Source of the DNA: Molossus alvarezi
Taxonomy: Eukaryota > Chordata > Mammalia > Chiroptera > Molossidae
Direction of reading: 5' to 3'
Assembly: GCA_037176705.1 (NCBI GenBank)
Contig: JBAWUJ010000056.1
Coordinates: forward strand, 1 to 64,000
DNA length: 64,000 nt
The position numbers and the translations under genes are program-made. Position 1 is the stretch's first letter. Each line of letters begins with the position of its first letter. The notes under the pieces were generated by a model, which saw only the letters and a list, made by a program, of their open reading frames with translations, was not told the DNA's origin and did not search any database. Of the stretch, positions 12,158 to 25,166 are shown in pieces.

Positions 12158-14659
12158 AGTAGTTATCCATGGAAGAAACTACTTAGTGTTCCATGGAATG
12201 TTCTAGCTAGTTTTCCATGGATTGAACTACTTAGTGTTCCATGGGTGGAACTACGTAGTGTTCCATGGAAGCAAGTAGCTAGTGTTCCATGGTAGGAACT
12301 AATTAGTGTTCCATGGAAGAAATTACTTAGTGTTTCATGGAAGGCACTACATACTGTTCACTGGAATAAATTTGCTAGTTTTCAAAGGAAAAAACTAGAT
12401 AGTATACAATTGAAGAATACACTTTGTGTTCCATGGAGGGAACAACATAGTGTTCTATGGAAGGCACAACTAAGTGTTCCATGGAAGTAAATACCTAGTG
12501 TTCCATGGAAGGAACTATTTAGTGTTCCATGGAAGAAACTATTTAGTGTACAATGGAAGAAACTAGCTAGTGTTCAATGGAAGGGTCTACCTGGTGTTTC
12601 ATGGAAGGAGCTAGTTAGCGTTCCATGGTGGGAACTAGCTAGTGTTCCATGGAAGTATCTAGCTAGTGTTCCATGGGAGAAACTAATTAGTCTTCCATAG
12701 AGTAGATTGCTTATTGTTTCATGGACGAAAACAGCTACTGTTTCATAGAAGGAACTAGCATGTGAAGCATTGAAGGAACTACTTAGTATTCCATGGAAGG
12801 AAGCAGTAGTGTTTAATGGAAGGAATAAGCTAGTGTTCCATGAAAGAAACAAATTTGTGTTCGATGGAAGAAACTACTTAGTGTTCCATGGAAGGAACTT
12901 CTTAGTGTTCCATGGAAAGAACTACTTAGAGTTCCATGGGAACTATTAGCTAGTGTTCCATGGAAGGTACTAGCTAGTGTTCCATGAATGAAACAAGCTA
13001 GTGTTTTATTGACAAGGCTACTTAGTGTTTCTTGGAAATAACTACTTAATTTTCCCTGGAAGGAACTAGCAAGATTTCCACGGAAGTAACAAGCTAGTGT
13101 TCCATGGAAAATACAACTTGTGTTTTATGGGAAAAACTACTAAGTTTTCCATGGAAGGAACTACTTAGTGTACCATGGAAGGAACTAGCTGGTCTTCCAT
13201 GGAAAGAACTATGTAGTGTTTTCTGGAAAGAACTAGCTAATGTTCCGTGGAAGGAACTGACTTTTGTTCCATGGAAGGAATTAGCTAGTGTTTCTCAGAT
13301 ATAACTAGCTAGTATTCCATGGAAGGAACTAGCTTGTTTTCCAGAAAAAAATACTTTATGTTTCCTGGACAAAACAACTTAGTGTTCCATTGAAGTAACT
13401 ACTTAGTGCTCCATGGAAGGAACTAACTAGAGTTGCATGGAAGAAACAGGTTATTGTTCCACGGAAGGAAGTACTTAGTGTTCCATGGAAGAAACTAGTT
13501 CGTGCTCAAAAGAAAGTACTAGCTAGTGTTCCACGGATGGAACTAGCTAGTATTCCATCGTAGAAACTAGCTAATGATACATGGAAGGAACTATCTAGTG
13601 TTCCATGGGGAAAAAAAATACCTATTGTGCCCTGGTAGGAAATAGCTATTATTACATGCAAGGAACTAGCCATTGTTCCATGAAAGGAACTAGCTTCTGT
13701 TCCATGGTAAGAAATAGTTAGTGTTTCAGGGAATGAACTAGGTAGAGTTCCAGGAAAGAAACTACTGTGTGTTTTGTGGAAAGGACTACTTAGTGTTCCA
13801 TGGAAGGAACTAGCTAGTGTTCCATGAATGGAACAAATTAGTGTTCAATAGAAGGAATTACATAGTGTTCCAAGGAAGAAATTACTTATAGTTCCATGGA
13901 AGAAACAAGCTACTGTTCCATGGAAGAAACTAGTTTTGTACCATTGATGGAACAAATTAGTGTTCCAATGAAGGAACTGCTTGGTCTTCCATGGAAGAAA
14001 CTAGTAGTGTTCCATGGAAGAAACTATTTGGTGTTCCATGGAAGGAATTACTGAGTTTTACATGGAAGGAACTACTTAGTGTTTCATGCGTGGAACTAGC
14101 TAATCTTTCATGGAAGGAATTATGTAGTGTTCTATGGAAAAAACTACCTAGTATTCCATGGAAGGGACTACTTAGAGTGTTATGGAAAAAATTAGCTAGT
14201 GTTCCATGGAAGGAACTAGCTAGTGATCCATGGGTAGACCTAGGTAGTGTTCCATGGAAGATAATACAGAGTGTTCCATGAAAAAACCTAGTAAGTGTTC
14301 CATGGAATGAACTAGGTGAATTCCAACGAAGTATGTAGCTAGTGTTTCATGGACGTAACTAGCTAGTACTAGCTAGTGTTCCATAGAAGAAATTACTCAG
14401 TGTTCCGTAGTAGGAACTACTTAATGTTCTATGAAAAATACTATTAGGGTTCCACGGAAGTATTTAGCTAGTGTTTTATGGACGAACTGCTTATGATAAC
14501 ATGGAAGGAACTAGCTAGTGTTTCATAAAACGAACTAGCTAGTGTTCCAAAAGGGGCTACTTAGTGTTTGGTGGAAAAAAAACTAATTAGTGTTTCATTA
14601 AAGAAACTAGCTAGTGTTCAATGGAAGGAACTAGGTAGTGTTCCATGGAATGAACTAGT

Positions 14660-14945
14660 TAGTGTTCCATGGAAGAAAGTAGTTAGTGTTCCCTGGAAGG
14701 AACTACCTAGTGTTCCATGGAAGAAACTAACTAGTGTTTCAGAGAAGGTACTAGCTAGTATTCCACCGAAGGAACTAGCTAGTGATCCATGGAATAAATA
14801 ATCTAGTGTTCAATAAAAGGAACTAGATAGTGTTCCATGGAAGGAACTAGCTAGTGTTCCATTGAAAGATCTAGCTAGTTTTCTATGGAAGGAAGTATAT
14901 AGTGTTCCATGGATAGAACTTCTTAGTATTCCATGGAAGGAACTA
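14660..14945 (+). repeat. Single copy of the 240-bp satellite cassette
   Basis: This run of about ten to twelve units has the same ordered variants as the tandem copies at 19801-20560: an AAAGTAGTTAG unit, a TTCCCTGG unit, a GTGATCCATGG unit followed by AATAAA, then GAAGTATATAG and GAACTTCTTAG units. Further copies occur near 45770-46060 and 46870-47090. The order of private variants shows common descent of the whole block, not chance similarity of monomers. Confidence 0.75.
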
Positions 14946-17186
14946 GCTAGTGTTTCATGGAAAATACAAGTTGTGTTTCATGGAAAAAACTACTAAGTGT
15001 TCTATGGAAGGAACTACTTAGTGTACCATGGAAGGAACTAGCTAGTGTTCCATGGAAGGAACTAGCTAATATTCCATGGAAGGAACGAGCTAATGTTTCA
15101 TGGATCTAACTATGTAGTTTTTCCTGGAAAGAACTAGCTAATGTTTTATGGAAGGAACTAGCTTCTGTTCTATGGAAGAAACTAGCTAGTTTCCTCAGAA
15201 ATAACTAGCTAGTGTTCCTTGAAAGGAACTAGCTAGTCCTCAGTGGAAGGAACTAGCTAGTGTTCCATGTAAAATACAAGTTGTGTTTCCTGGAAAAAAT
15301 TGTCTAAGTTTTCTATGGAAGAAACTACTTAGTATACCATGGAAGGAACTAGCTAGTGTTCCATGGAAGAAACTACTTAATGTTGCATGGAAAAAACTCC
15401 TTAGTGTTTCATGAAAGGAAGTAGCTAGTGATCCATGGAAGAAACTAGCTAATGTTCCATGGAAGGAACTAGTTTATGTTCCATGGAAGGAACTATGCAG
15501 TGTTTCCTGGAGAGAACTAGCTAATGTTCCATGGAAGGAACTGGCTTGTGTCCCATGGAAGGAGCTAGCTAGTGTTTCTCAGAAATAACTAGCTAGTGTT
15601 CCATGGAGGAAACTAGCTAGTGTTCCATGAAAGAAACTATCTTGTGTTCCATGAAAATAAATACGTAGTGTTTCAGGGAAGGAACTAGGTAGAGTTCGAG
15701 GAAAGAAACTACTGAGTGTTCCGTGTAAAGAACTACTTAGTGTTCCATGGAAAAAACTACTTAGTGTTCCATGAAAGGAAATAGATAGTGTTCCAAGGAT
15801 GGAACAAATTAGTGTTCAATGGAAGGAATTACATATTGTTTCATGGAAGGTATTTCTTAGAGTTCCATGGGAGGAACAAACTACGCTTTCATGGAAGAAA
15901 CTAGCTATTGTACCAATGATGGACAACTTAGTGTTCCATTGAAGGAACTACTTGGTCTTCCATGGAAGAAACTAGTAGTGTTCCATAGAAGAGACTAGCA
16001 AGTGTTCCATGGAAGAAACTATTTGGTGTTCCATGGAAGTAACTACTTAGTTTTCCATGGAAGGAACTACTTAGTGTTCCATGGACGGAACCCGCTATTG
16101 TTCCATGGAAAAAACTACTTAGTGTTTCATGGCTGGAACTACTTAGAGTTTTATGGAAAAATTTAGCTAGTCTTCCATGGAAGGACCGAGATAGTGATCC
16201 ATGGATGGAACTAGCTAGTGTTCCATGGAAGAAACTAATTAGTATTTCATGTAAGAAACTAGTTAGTGTTCCATGCAACTAAATATACAGTGTTCCATGG
16301 AAGGAACTAGCAAATTTTCCATGGAATAACTACTTCAAGTTTCTTTGAAGTAACTACTTAATGTTCCATGCACGGAACTACTTAGTATTCTATGGCAGGA
16401 ACTAGCTAATGTTCAATGGACGTAACTACTTAAAATTCCATGGAAGGAACCTCTTAGTGTTCCATGGAAGAAACTATTTAGTGTTCCATGGAAGGAACTA
16501 GCTATAATTCCATAGAAGGAACTACTTTGTGTTCCATCAAAAAAAACAAGCTAATATTCCATGGAGGAACTACGTAGTGTTCCATGGAATGAACTACTTA
16601 ATGTTCCATGGAAGAAACTACTAAGTGTTCCATAAAAGAAACTAGATAGTGTTCCAGGAACGAAAGTAGATAGTGTTCCACGAGAGGAACTACTTAGTGT
16701 TACATGGAAGGAACTACTTACTGTTCCATGGAAGGAAATAGTTAGTGAAGGAACTAGCTAGTATAATGGAAATAACTAACTAGTGTTTCATCTAAGGAAG
16801 TAGCTAGAATTAGTTAGTGTTACATGGAAAAAACTACTTAGTGTTCCATGGAAGGAACTAGTTAATGTTTTATGGATGGAACTACTTTGTGTTCCATGGA
16901 AGGATCTAGCTAGTGTTTAATGAAATGAACGACATACTGTTCCATACAAGGAACTAGCTAGTGTTTTATGGAAGGAACTATCTAGTATTCTATAGAAGAG
17001 ACTACATATTGTTCAATGAAAGGAACTACTTAGTGTTCCATAAACGGAACTAGCTAGTATGTCATGGAAGACACTAGCTAGTGTTCCTTGGAAGAAACTA
17101 GTTAATGTTTTATAGAAGAAACGAGTTAGTGTACCATGTAAAGAACTAAATTGTGTTCCAGGAAAAAAAAAAGCTAGTTTTACATG

Positions 17187-18360
17187 GAAGAAACTACCTA
17201 GGGTTTTATGGAATTAACTACTTAATCTTCCATGGAAATAACTATGTAGTGTTCCAGAAAATGAAGTAGTTAGTGCTCCAGGAAAGGAAATACTAGTGTT
17301 TCAGAGTAAGAACTAGTTAGTGTTCCAGGGAAAGAACTACCAAGTGTTCCACGGAAGAATAGACTTAGTGTTACATGGAAGGAACAAGGTAGTTATCCAT
17401 TGAAGGAACTATCTAGTGATCCATGGAATGAACTAGCTGTGTTCCATGGAAGGAAATACCTAGTGTCCCATAGAAGCAATTACTTAATGTTCCATGGAAG
17501 AAACTACTTAGGGTTTTATGGAATTAACTACATATTCTTCCATGGAAAGAACTACCTAGTGTTCCTGAAAATGTAGTAGTTAGTGTTCCAGGGAAGGAAA
17601 AACTTAGTGTTCCAGAGTAAGAACAAGTTCGTGTTCCAGGGAAAGAACTACCAAGTGTTCCAAGGAAGAATCGACTTAGTGTTCCATGGAAGGAACAAAG
17701 TAGTGATCCAATGAAGAAACTATCTAGTGTTCTATGGAAGGAATTATCTAGTGATCCACGGAAGGAACTAGCTGTTTTCCATGGAAGGAACTAGTTAGTG
17801 TTTTATGGAAATAAATATCTATTGTCCCAAGGATGGAACTAGCTAGTGTCCCATGGAGGGAATTACTTAATGTTCCGTGGAAGAAACTACTTAGTGTTCT
17901 ATGAAAGAAACTAGCTCGTGTTCAATGGAAGGAACAAGTTTGTGTTCAATGGAAAGAATTACATAGTGTTCCTTGGAAAGAACTACTTAGTGTTCCATTT
18001 AAGAAGTAGCTAGTGTTCCTTGGAAGAAATTGCTTAGTGTTGCATGGAAGGAAGTACTTTTTGTTCCACGGAAAAAACTAGATAGTGCTCCATGGAAGGT
18101 ACTAGTTAGTGTTCCTTGGAAGAAACTACTTAGGATTTTATGGAAGTAACTATTTAATGTTCCATGGAAGGAACTACCTAGTGTTCCAGGAAATGAACTA
18201 GTTAGTGTTCTAGGGAAGGAACTTCTTTGTGTTCCAGAGAAGGAACTAGATAGTGTTCCAGGCATAGAATTAGCTAGTGTTCCAGGGAAGAATCGACTTA
18301 GAGTTCCAAAGAAAGAAAGAGCTAGTGATCCATTGAAGGAATTATCTAGTGTTCCATGAA
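17187..18360 (+). repeat. 310-312 bp higher-order repeat with CCAGGG units
   Basis: Copies begin with a GAAGAAACTAC unit followed by TTTTATGG at 17187, 17497 and 18119. The first two lie 310 bp apart, and the third is about two periods further on. In each copy about four units carry CCAGGG, CCAGAA or CCAGAG where the consensus has CCATGG, followed by a GGAAGAATCGACTTAG-like unit and a GATCCATTGAAGG-like unit. The stretch 17807-18118 has the expected length of one further copy but lacks the CCAGGG units. A related copy begins at 19525, and another lies near 51480-51610. Confidence 0.82.
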
Positions 18361-19800
18361 AGAAACTAGCTAGTGTTGCATGGAAAAAATAGATAGTATT
18401 CCATGGTAGGAACTAGCTAGGGTTTTATGGAAGGAACTATCTAGTGTTCCATGAAAGGAACTACTTTGTGTTCCATGGATGGAAGTACTTAGTGTTACAT
18501 GGAAGGAATTAGCTAGTGTTCCATGGAAGAAACAAATTTGTGTTTCATTGAAGGAAGTAGATATTCTTCCATGGAAGGAACTACTTAGTGTACCATGGAA
18601 AAAACTGGCTAGTATTCCATGAAAGAAACAAGCTAGTGTTCGAAAGTAGGAGGTAGTTAGTGTTCCATTGAATGAACTACTTAGTGTACCATTGAAGGAA
18701 CTAGCTAAACTAGATAGTGTTCCATGGAAGGAACTAGATAGTGTTCCATGGAAAGTTCTATCTAGTGTTCTATGTAATAAACAAGTTAATGTTCCATGGA
18801 AGAATGAAGTTAGTGTTTCATGGAAGGAACTAACTAGTTTTCCAGTGAAGAAAGTAGCTAGTATTCCACGGAAAATACTAGGTAGTGATCCATGGAATAA
18901 ACAATCTAGTGTTGCATGGAAGGAACAACTTAGTGTTCCATGGAAAAAACTAGCTAGTATTGCATGAATGGAACTAGCTAGTGTTCCAAAGAAGGAGCTA
19001 GTTCATGCTCCATGGAAGGAACTAGCTAGTGTTCCATAGAAGTGTCGCTAGGGTTCCATGAAAGGAACAAGTTAGTGTTCCATAGAAAACAGCACTTAGT
19101 GTTCCATGGAATGAACCACTTAATGTTCCATGGAAGAAACTAGATAATGTTTCATGGGAGGAACTACTTAGTGTTACATGGAAGAAACTTCTGAATGCTC
19201 CATGGCAGGAATTAGTTATTGTTCCATGAAGGAAGTAGCGAATATAACATGGTAGTAACTAGTTAGTGTTACATGGAAGAAACTACCTAGAACTAGCTAG
19301 TGTACCACGTAATAAACTATTTAGTGTTCCATGGAAGGAACTAGTTTATGTTTTGAGGAGGAACTACGTAGTGTTCCATGGAAAGATTTAGATAGTTTTC
19401 CATGGAAGACAGTAGCTAGTGTTCCATGGAAGACACTACTTAGTGTTCCATGTAAAAAACTAGTTAGTGTTCCATGAAAGGAACGAGCTAGTGTTTCATG
19501 GAAGAAACTAGATAGTTTTCTATGGAAGAAACTACTTAGGGTTTTATGGAAGTAACTACTGAAAGTTGCATGGAAAGAACTAGCTAGTTTTTCAGAAAAT
19601 AAACTAGTTAGTTTTCCAGGGAAGGAACTACTTAATATTCCAGAGAAGAAACTAGTTAGTGTTCCAGGGAAAGAACAAGCTAGCATTCCAGGGAAGAATG
19701 CACTTAGTGTTCCATGGAAGGAAATACTTAGTGTTCCATGGGGGGAACAACGTAATATTCCATGGAAGGAATTACTTAGTGTTCTATCGAAGAAACAATT

Positions 19801-20560
19801 TAGTGTTTCATGGAAGAAAGTAGTTATTGTTCCCTGGAAGGAACTAGCTAGTGTTCCATTAAAGAAACTAACTAGTGTTCCTGGGAAGGAACTAGCTAAT
19901 ATTCCATGGAAGGAACTAGCTAGTGATCCATAGAATAAACAATCTAGTGTTCCATGGAAGGAACTAGATAGTGTTCTATGGAAGGATCTCACTAGTGTTC
20001 CATGCAAATTTCTAGCTAGTGTTTCATAAAATGAACTAGTTAGTATTTCATGGAAGAAAGTAGTTAGTGTTCCCTGGAAGAAACCATCTAGTGTTCCATG
20101 GAAGGAACTAAGTAGTGTTCCAGGGAAGGAATTGGCTAGTATTCCACGGAAGGAACTAGGTAGTGATCCATGGAATAAACAATTTAGTGTTCCATGGAAG
20201 AAACTAGATAGTGTTCCATGGATGGAACTAGCTAGTGTTCCAAGGAAAGATCTAGCTGGTGTTTTATGGAAGGAAGTATATAGTGTTCTATGGATGAAAC
20301 TTCTTAGTGTTCAATGGAAGGAACTAGCTAGTGTTCATTCAAAGAAATTAGCCAGTGTTCCAGGGAAGAACCTACTTAGTGTTCCATGGAACAGACTACT
20401 TAGTGTTCCATGGAAGGAACTATGTAGTGTTCCATGGAGGGAACTAGATAGTGTTCCATGGATGGAACTAGCTAGTGTTCCAAGGAAAAATCTAGCTAGT
20501 GTTTTATGGAAGGAAGTATATAGTGTTCTATGTATGGAACTTCTTAGTGTTTCATGAAAG
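19801..20560 (+). repeat. Tandem 240-bp (10-unit) higher-order repeat
   Basis: Diagnostic units recur at exactly 240-bp spacing: a GTGATCCAT unit followed by AATAAACAAT at 19923 and 20163, and a GATGGAACTAGCTAG unit followed by GTTCCAAGG at 20221 and 20461. The 19801 and 20041 positions share a TTTCATGGAAGAAAGTAG unit. About three copies are present, and the last one is cut off near 20560. The regular spacing, without the small indels seen elsewhere, marks this as one of the more recently amplified parts of the array. Confidence 0.88.
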
Positions 20561-20994
20561 AAACTAGCTAATGTTCCATGGAAGGAACTAGTTAGTGTTT
20601 CATGGAAGTAGCTAGTTAGTGTTCCATGCTGTTACTAGCTAGTGTTCCTTGAAAAAACTATCTAGTGGTCCATGGAAGTATCTAGCAGTTGTTCTATGGA
20701 AGGAACTATCTAGATTTCCATGAAAGAAACTACGTAGGGTTTCATGGAAGTAACTACATAATGTTCCATGGAAGGAACAAGCTAGTGGCCCAGGAAAGGA
20801 AGTAGTTAGTGTTCAAGGGAAGGAACTATCTAGTAGTCCATGGAAGGAACTAGCTATTCAATCACGGCATAAAATATTTATTGTTCCATGGAAATAACTA
20901 GATAGTGTTCCACAGAAGGAACTAGCTAGTGTTCCAAAGAAGGTACTAGGTAGTGTTCCAAGGAAAAAATTAGCTAGTGTTTCATGGAAGGAAC

Positions 20995-21930
20995 TAGCTA
21001 ATGTTCCATGGAAGGAATCACTTAGTGTTACCTGGAAGGACCTACCTAGGGTTGCATGGAAGAAAATAGTTAATGTTCCATGGATAGATGTACATAATTT
21101 TCCATAAAAGAAACTAGCTAGTAATTCTTGGAAGGAAATATTTAGTGTTCCATGAAAGGGATTACTTAGTGTTCCATGGAAAGAACTAGCTAGTGTTCCA
21201 TGTAAGGAACTACTAAATGTCCCATAGGAGGAAGTAGCTAGTGTTCCATGAAAGAAACTAGGTAGTGTTCCAAGGAAATAAATAGCTAGAGTTACATGGA
21301 AGGAACTAGCTAATGTTCCATGAAAGGAATCACTTAGTGTTCCCTGGAAGGACCTACCTAGAATTCCATGGAAGAAACAAGCTAATGTTCCATGAATAAA
21401 CCTACAGAGTGTTCCATAGCAGAAACTAGCTAGTAATTCTTGGAAGGATCTATTTAGTGTTCCATGGAAGGGATTACTTAGTGTTCTATGGAAGGAACTA
21501 GATAGTGTTCTGCGGAATGTACTACTAAATGTTCCATAGAAGTAACTTGCTAGTGTTCCATGGAAGAAACTAGCTAGTGTTCCAAGGAAAGAAATAGCTA
21601 GTGTTTCATGGAAGTAATTAGCTATTGTTATATGGAAGGAACCACTTAGTGTTTTACGGAACAACCTACCCTGAGTTCCATAGAAGAAACTAAAAAGTGT
21701 TCCATTGATGGAACTACTTAGTGGTCCTTTGAAGGAACTACCTAGTAATTCTTGGAAGAAACTACTTAGTGGTCTATGGAAGGGTATACTTAGTGTTCTA
21801 TGGAAGGAGATACATAGTGTTCCGTGGAATTAACTAGATAGTGTCCCATGGGTGGAACAAACTAGTGTCCCATGAAAGCAAATACATATTGTTTCATAAA
21901 AGGAGCTACTTATTGTTCCCGGCAAAAAAA
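20995..21930 (+). repeat. Tandem 312-bp (13-unit) higher-order repeat
   Basis: An unusual unit, GTAATTCTTGGAAG, starts at 21121, 21433 and 21745, two exact steps of 312 bp (13 x 24). The flanking units also correspond: an AATCACTTAG unit, a CCTGGAAGGACCTACCTAG unit and a GGGATTACTTAG unit appear in order in the first two copies. Decayed copies of the marker unit occur near 22795 and 23753. The repeat translates on the minus strand into a 268-codon open frame with visible internal duplication. I attribute that frame to the repeat and not to selection. Confidence 0.88.
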
Positions 21931-24539
21931 CTTGCTAGTGTTACATGGAAGGAACCACTTAGTGTTCATGGAAAAAACTACTTAGTGTTTCATGGAAGGA
22001 TCTAGCTAGTGTTCCATGGAAGTTACTACTTAATGTTCCATGGAAGAAAAAACTTAGTGTCCATAAAAATAACTAGCTAGTGTTCCATTGAAGGAACTAC
22101 TTACTGTCATGGAAGGATTTACTTAGTGTTTTATAGAAGGAACCAGCTAGTGTTCTATGGAAGGAAATATTTAGTGTTCCATGGAAGGAACTAATTATTG
22201 TTCAAGGAAAAAAACTAGCTAGTGATCCATGGAAGGAACTAGCCAGTGTACATTAAAGGAACTACTTAGTGTTCCATGGAAGGAACTACTTAGTGTTCCA
22301 TGGAAGGAACTAGATACTGTTACATGGAAGAAAGTATTTAGTGTTCCATAGTAAAAACTACCTAGTGTTCCATTACAGGAACTGGCTAGTGGTCCATGGA
22401 AGGAATTAGCTAGTTCCCATTTAAGGAACTAGCTAATGTCCCATTGAAGAAACTACTTAGTGTTTCATGGAAGGAAATACATGGTGTTCCATGCAAAGAA
22501 AAAGCTAGTGTTCCATGGAAGGAACTAGATAGTGTTTCTTGGAAAGAACTAGCTAGTGTTCCATGGACGGAGCTACTTAATGTTTCATGGAAATATTTAG
22601 CTAGTGTTCCATGGAAGAAACTTGCTAGTGTTACAAGGAAAGAAATAACTAGTGTTTCATGGAAAGAACTAGCTAGTGTTCTATGGAGGAACCATTTAGT
22701 GTTCCATGGAAGGACCTACCTAGAGTTCCATGGAAGCAACTAGCTAGTGTTTTATGGATGAAACTACCTATTGTTCCATTGAAGAAACTAGGTATTAATT
22801 CTTGGAAGAAACACCTTAATGTTCCATGGAAAAAAACTAGTGTTCCATGGTAAAAACTTACTATGTTCCATGGAAAAAAATAGCTAGTGTTTCATGGAAG
22901 AAACTACCTAGTGTTCCATGGTAAAAACTAGCTAGTGTTCCATGGAAAGAAATAGCTAGTGTTCGATGGAAGCAACTGGCTATGTCCCATGGAAGGAACT
23001 GGCTAGTGTCTCATGGAAAGAACTACATAGTGTTTCATGGAAGGTAATTTTTAATGTTCCATGGAAGAAACTAGCTAGTGTTCCATGGAAGGAACTAGCT
23101 AGAGTTCCATGGAAAAACTACTTAGTGTTCATGGAAGGAACTTCTTTGTGTTGCATGGATGGAACTAGCTAGTGTTCCATGAAAGGAACTAACTAGTGTT
23201 CCATGAAAGGAACGACTTAGTGTTCAATGGAAAGTACGCGCTAGTGTTTCATGAAAGAAATTACTTAGTGTTTCACAAAAAGAACTAGCAAGTGTTTCAT
23301 AGATGGAACTTCTTAGTGTTTAATGGAAGGAACTAGCTAGTGTTTCATGGAAGAAACTACTTAGAGTTCCATAAAAGAAAATACTTATTGTTCCATGGAA
23401 GGAAATAGTTAGTGCTCCATGGAATGGACAGCTTAGTGTTTTATTGAAGCAACTACTTAGTGTTCCATGGAAGGAACTACTTAATGTTCCATTGAAGGAA
23501 ATAGCTAATGTTCCATGGAAGAAACTACTTAGTGTTCCATGGGAAAAACTAGCTGGTGTTCCAAGAAAGAAACTAGCTAGTGTCTCATTCCAAAGAATGA
23601 AATAGCTAGTGTTTTATGGAAGAAACTAGCTTGCGTTCCATGGAAGGAATAACTTAGTGTTCCATGGAAGGACCTATCTAATGTTCCATGGAAGAAACTA
23701 GTTACTGTTCCATGGATGTAACTACTTAGTGTTCTATAAAAGGAACTATCTAGTAATTCTTGAAAAAAACTACTTACAGTTCCATGGAAGAGATTACTTA
23801 GTGTTCCATGGAAGGAAATAGCTAGTGTTCTATAGAGGCAACTGCTTTGTGTTCCATGGAAAAACTAGCTAGTGTTTCATGGAAGGAACTACTTAATGTT
23901 CCGTGGAAGGAACTAGCTAGTGTTTCAAGGAAGAAACCACCTAGTGTTCCAAGGAAAGAAATAGCTAGTGTTTCATGGAAGGAACTAGCTTTTGTTCCAT
24001 TAAAGAACTACTAAGGGTTCTTTGGAAGAAACTAGCTTTATGAAAAGAAGTAGCAAGTGTTTCTTGGAAGGAACGACTCAGTGTTCCATGGAAGAAGCTA
24101 GCTAGTGTTCCAATGAAGGAAGTATTTAGTGTTCCAATGAAGTAAGTACTTAGTTTCCCATGGAAGAAAGTATCTAGTGTTCCATGGTAGGAACGACTTA
24201 ATGTTCAATGGAAGGAACTAGCTAGTGTTCCATGGAAGAAACTAGCTAGTGTTTTATGGAAGGAACCACTTATTGTTCCAAGAAAGGACCTACCTAGATT
24301 TCCATTTTAGAAACTAGCTATTGTACATGAAAGGAACAAGCTAGTTTTCCATCGATTGAACTACTTAGTGTTCCATGTACAAAACTGGCTAGCATTCCAT
24401 GAAAGAAACTAGCTAGTGTTTGAAAGAAGTAGCTAGTTAGTGTTCCATGGAATGAACTACTTAGTGTACCATCGAAGGAACTAGCGAAACTACTTAGTGT
24501 TCCATGGAAAAAATTACTTATTGTTCATTGGAAGGAACT

Positions 24540-24600
24540 AGCTAGTGTCCATGGAAGGAGCTGCTTACTGTTACTGAACACTAGTAGATTCTTCCATGAA
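24540..24600. other. Satellite orientation switch, + to - (A/B junction)
   Basis: Units read in the '+' sense up to a GTT at about 24572. After a 4-base spacer (ACTG) the units run in the opposite sense, starting AACACTAGTAG. The 15-20 bases on either side are near inverted copies of each other, so the junction is a short-spacer palindrome. The same junction recurs at 52131-52140. Confidence 0.9.
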
Positions 24601-25142
24601 ACACTAGCTAGTTCTAGCTAGTTGCTCCCATGAGACACTAGCTTCTTACTTTCATGGAAGTCTACTTGGTTTATTTCATGGAAAATTTACTAGTTCTTTC
24701 CATGGAACACTAAGTAGCTTCTTCCATGGAACATTAGCTAGTTCCATCCATGGATCACCTGCTACTTCCTTCCATGGAACACTAGCTAATTTTTTCCATA
24801 AAACTCTAAGTAGTTCCTTCCATGGAACACTAGTAGTATTTTCCATGGAACACTAGCGAATCCCTTCCATGGAACATTAAGTAGTTTCTTCCATAAAACA
24901 CTAGCTAGGTCAACGCATGAAACTCTAAGTAATTTCTTCTATGGAAAACTAAGTAGTTCCTTCCATGGAACACTAGCTACTTTCTTCTTGGAACACTAAT
25001 AGTTCCTTCCTTGGAAGACTAAGTAGTTCCTTCCAATGAACACTAAGTAGTTCCATCAATGGTACACTAGCTAGTTTCTTCCATGGAGCAGTAGCTTGTT
25101 CCTTCCATGGTACTCTAAGTAATTTCTTTCATTGAACACTAA

Positions 25143-25166
25143 GTAGTTTTTGTTTTTTGTTTTGGA
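25143..25166. other. T/G-rich interruption in the satellite
   Basis: A short run of T and G with the form TTTTTGTTTTTTGTTTT, followed by GGACTCTATCTAG, replaces part of a unit. The same interruption appears at 52706-52730 in block D, 27,564 bp away. It is a useful marker of the long-range duplication. Confidence 0.75.

Larger units (their letters stand above)
12158..24570 (+). repeat. 24-bp satellite array, block A right part
   Basis: The same 24-bp satellite continues in the '+' sense. This part is richer in higher-order structure than the left part. A ten-unit (240-bp) cassette occurs near 14660-14940 and in tandem at 19801-20560. A 310-312 bp cassette with CCAGGG-type units lies at 17187-18360 and again near 19525. 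A separate thirteen-unit (312-bp) repeat lies at about 20995-21930. Segments here have direct counterparts in block C: 12540 with 45540, 14491 with 45607, 18031 with 51351 and 24481 with 52041. No gene was found. Open frames of up to 268 codons (antisense, 20858-21664) are periodic translations of the repeat. Confidence 0.96.

Noticed and set aside
20858..21664. 268-codon open frame on the minus strand, and dozens of similar frames
   Set aside because: The residues repeat every eight (FHGTLASS-like), which follows from a 24-bp unit lacking stops in that frame. The frames end at random mutations, have no other domain and occur in any block by orientation. There is no evidence of a gene.
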